This document shows positions 62,523 through 64,000 of a stretch of 64,000 bases of DNA, in pieces. The DNA comes from Sphingomonas baiyangensis. Its GTDB lineage: Bacteria > Pseudomonadota > Alphaproteobacteria > Sphingomonadales > Sphingomonadaceae. A model generated the notes under the pieces. That model saw only the letters and a program-made list of their open reading frames with translations. It searched no databases and was not told where the DNA came from. Both the position numbers and the translations under genes were made by a program. The first letter of the stretch is position 1, and each line of letters starts with the position of its first letter. The stretch lies in NCBI RefSeq assembly GCF_005144715.1, contig NZ_SWKR01000002.1, forward strand, positions 2,098,227 to 2,162,226, given 5' to 3'.

Positions 62523-62894
62523 ATGAACATTCTGACGAAAGCAACCATCGGCGTCGTCGCTGGCGCGACCGCGCTGACCGCCGCCGCGCCCGCCGAAGCC
62601 CAGTATCGCCGCTATCACCGCGATCGCGGTGGCGATGTCGTGGCCGGCGCGATCATCGGGGGCGTCGCCGGGCTGGCGCTCGGCTCGGCGCTCGCACAGC
62701 CGCGTCGCGGCTGGTACGATCCGCGCTGGGATGGCGGCTATTACGGCCCGCCAGTCTATCGCGGCGGCTGGAATCGCGGCTGGGACCGCGGGTTCAACAA
62801 TCGACGCTGGAACCGCCGCGCCTATCGCGCGCAGTGCGTGCGGCGCGTGTTCGATCCCTATACCGGCCGGCGCGTCCGCGTGCGCTATTGCTGA
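62523..62894 (+). CDS. Small exported Gly/Arg/Tyr-rich protein
   Basis: This 123-residue protein has a signal peptide (TIGVVAGATALTAAAPAEAQ), a glycine-zipper-like hydrophobic stretch (GGDVVAGAIIGGVAGLALGS) and a Tyr/Trp/Arg-rich C-terminus (WDGGYYGPPVYRGGWNRGWD) ending with two Cys (C113, C123). It resembles small alphaproteobacterial envelope proteins of unknown function. A GAGGAGGC site precedes the ATG, and it is a single gene with its own terminator. Confidence 0.75.
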   Translation: MNILTKATIGVVAGATALTAAAPAEAQYRRYHRDRGGDVVAGAIIGGVAGLALGSALAQPRRGWYDPRWDGGYYGPPVYRGGWNRGWDRGFNNRRWNRRAYRAQCVRRVFDPYTGRRVRVRYC

Positions 62895-62918
62895 TCGACC
62901 TATCGATCGGATGAGTGA

Positions 62919-62952
62919 GGGGCGGCACCGCAGCGTGCCGCCCCTTTCGTTT
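62919..62952 (+). terminator. Intrinsic terminator after the small exported protein gene
   Basis: A 10-bp perfect stem (GGGGCGGCAC and its complement, 6-base loop) 25 bases after the stop codon is followed by TTTCGTTT. It separates this gene from DUF3297. Confidence 0.8.
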
Positions 62953-62981
62953 GCCTCGAACCCGCGATAAGGCCGCTCGCC

Positions 62982-63278
62982 ATGACCGACAGCGCACCCT
63001 CCAAAACACCGCCCGCGGACACACCGCCCGATCGCCTCGCGATCAACCCGCGCAGCCCGCATTTCGACCAGGCGGCGCTCGAGCGCGGCATCGGCATCCG
63101 ATTCAAGGGCGCCGAGCGCCGCGACGTCGAGGAATATTCGATCTCCGAAGGCTGGATCAAAGTGGCGCTGGGCAAGAAGAACGATCGCCACGGCCAGCCG
63201 CTCACGATCAAGCTGACCGGCCCCGTCGAGGCGTGGTTCCAGGATATCGCCGAAGCCCCGACGGCCGCCGAAGATTGA
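62982..63278 (+). CDS. DUF3297 family protein
   Basis: This 98-residue soluble protein has PPDRLAINPRSPHFDQAALE and GIRFKGAERRDVEEYSISEG, then VALGKKNDRHGQPLTIKLTG, the DUF3297 pattern. The function is unknown. It converges on the LytTR regulator gene with a 36-base gap. Confidence 0.88.
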   Translation: MTDSAPSKTPPADTPPDRLAINPRSPHFDQAALERGIGIRFKGAERRDVEEYSISEGWIKVALGKKNDRHGQPLTIKLTGPVEAWFQDIAEAPTAAED

Positions 63279-63314
63279 GGGCAGCAGCGGAGCATCCATG
63301 CCCCGCCCCGCCGC

Positions 63315-64000
63315 TCAGTGGACGAAGCGCGCCACCACGTCGCGATAGCTGCGGCTCACCTTCACCTGCGCGCCTGAATCGAGCACCAGGAAACACTCGC
63401 CATTGGTGTGCGGCTTGACCTGCTTGACCAGATCGAGGTTGACGATCGTCGAGCGGTGCACGCGCTGGAAGCGTCGCGGGTCGAGACGCTTCTCCAGATC
63501 CTTCATCGTCTCGCGCAGGATGAGCGTGTTGTCGCCGGTATAGATACACATGTAATCGCCCGCCGCGTCGATCCGCTCGATCGTGTCGACGTCGACGCGG
63601 AAGATCTGCCCGCGATCCTTGATGTTGATGAGTTTCTCGAAGCGGTTGGCCGCCACTTCGCCCGCCGGTTCACCCGCCATCTGGTCGACGGCCTCGGGCG
63701 CGACTTCGGCCAGCACTTCCTTCAGCTTCTCGATCTCGGCCGAGCCGCGCTTCTCGGTCAGCCGCTGGCGCACGCGATCGAGAGTGTCGGCAAGCCGCGC
63801 TTCCTCGACCGGCTTCATCAGATAATCGACCGCCTGCGCCTCGAACGCGCGGATCGCATGGTCCGAATAGGCGGTGACGAACACGAACAGCGGCGGTTCG
63901 ACCTCCATCAACCCCTGCACCACCGAAAATCCGTCGAAGCCCGGCATCTGGATGTCGAGGAATACCAGATCGGGCTTGTTGGTCTTGATCGAACGGATCG
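63315..64000 (-). CDS. LytTR-family response regulator (partial, start off window)
   Basis: The frame runs from the stop at 63315 to the window edge, so the N-terminus is missing. The receiver domain shows the phospho-acceptor Asp in LVFLDIQMPGFDGF, the Thr/Ala switch in FVTAYSDHAIRAFEA and the Lys in DYLMKPV. A linker (EKRGSAEIEKLKEVLAE) follows, then a LytTR DNA-binding domain (RVDVDTIERIDAAGDYMCIY ... RFQRVHRSTIVNLDLVKQVK ... VSRSYRDVVARF). The partner kinase probably lies beyond the window. Confidence 0.93.
   Translation of the reverse strand, partial: IRSIKTNKPDLVFLDIQMPGFDGFSVVQGLMEVEPPLFVFVTAYSDHAIRAFEAQAVDYLMKPVEEARLADTLDRVRQRLTEKRGSAEIEKLKEVLAEVAPEAVDQMAGEPAGEVAANRFEKLINIKDRGQIFRVDVDTIERIDAAGDYMCIYTGDNTLILRETMKDLEKRLDPRRFQRVHRSTIVNLDLVKQVKPHTNGECFLVLDSGAQVKVSRSYRDVVARFVH

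Overview
This window looks like a chromosomal segment of a sphingomonad (Alphaproteobacteria, Sphingomonadales, Sphingomonas-like). The reasons are very high GC with strong third-position bias, a gene transfer agent (GTA)-like capsid and tail cluster of the alphaproteobacterial type, the order ruvB-ybgC-tolQRAB-pal, several secreted peptidases next to large TonB-dependent receptors, and glnB-glnA behind a sigma-54-type promoter. Family names are my recognition of the proteins from sequence. No database search was run.

Layout. (1) 1-10.6 kb, all on the minus strand: a compact GTA/phage-like structural operon, read terS-like, terL, portal, DUF6127, prohead protease, major capsid, head-spike base, head-spike fibre, head-tail connector, a 69-residue unknown, DUF3168 tail terminator, major tail protein, gp10-like, tail assembly chaperone, tape measure, then a large tail protein cut by the window edge. 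Most genes touch or overlap by 1-14 bases. No integrase, lysis or replication gene is seen. (2) 10.7-15.4 kb: an SDR dehydrogenase, dinB, and a TonB-dependent receptor convergent with a PepSY protein. (3) 15.5-32.8 kb: a locus of exported or outer-membrane proteins, with an M24 Xaa-Pro peptidase, two giant BNR/sortilin-like beta-propellers, a 1008-residue TonB-dependent receptor, a 2OG-Fe(II) oxygenase, a gamma-glutamyltransferase and a DUF885 metallopeptidase. It reads as a peptide-scavenging locus. (4) 32.9-38.3 kb: tRNA-Leu(GAG), a MATE exporter, a zinc-ribbon protein, then ftsE-ftsX-ydcF-plsC. (5) 38.2-42.8 kb: a translationally coupled GH130-GH13-GT4 operon with a divergent SDR. (6) 42.8-47.5 kb: a lipoprotein class A beta-lactamase-like protein, gpmA-nadB, ruvB. 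(7) 47.5-52.3 kb: a perfect inverted-repeat (REP-like) element, then ybgC-tolQRAB-pal. (8) 52.3-58.2 kb: S1/P1 nuclease, isoaspartyl peptidase with a NupC-type transporter, a flavodoxin-fold protein, an M20 peptidase and a small membrane protein. (9) 58.2-64 kb: glnA and glnB, map, a CinA N-terminal-type protein, an EVE protein, a small secreted protein, DUF3297 and a LytTR response regulator cut by the window edge.

How the parts work together. The first block would build a small siphovirus-like particle with head spikes, like Rhodobacter capsulatus GTA, but the gene after the tape measure is not the usual distal tail gene. The 15-33 kb locus would clip peptides in the periplasm or at the cell surface and import them through the TonB receptor. 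The GH130/GH13/GT4 operon probably makes or recycles a short oligosaccharide. The tol-pal and ftsEX groups are envelope-division housekeeping, and glnBA is nitrogen control.
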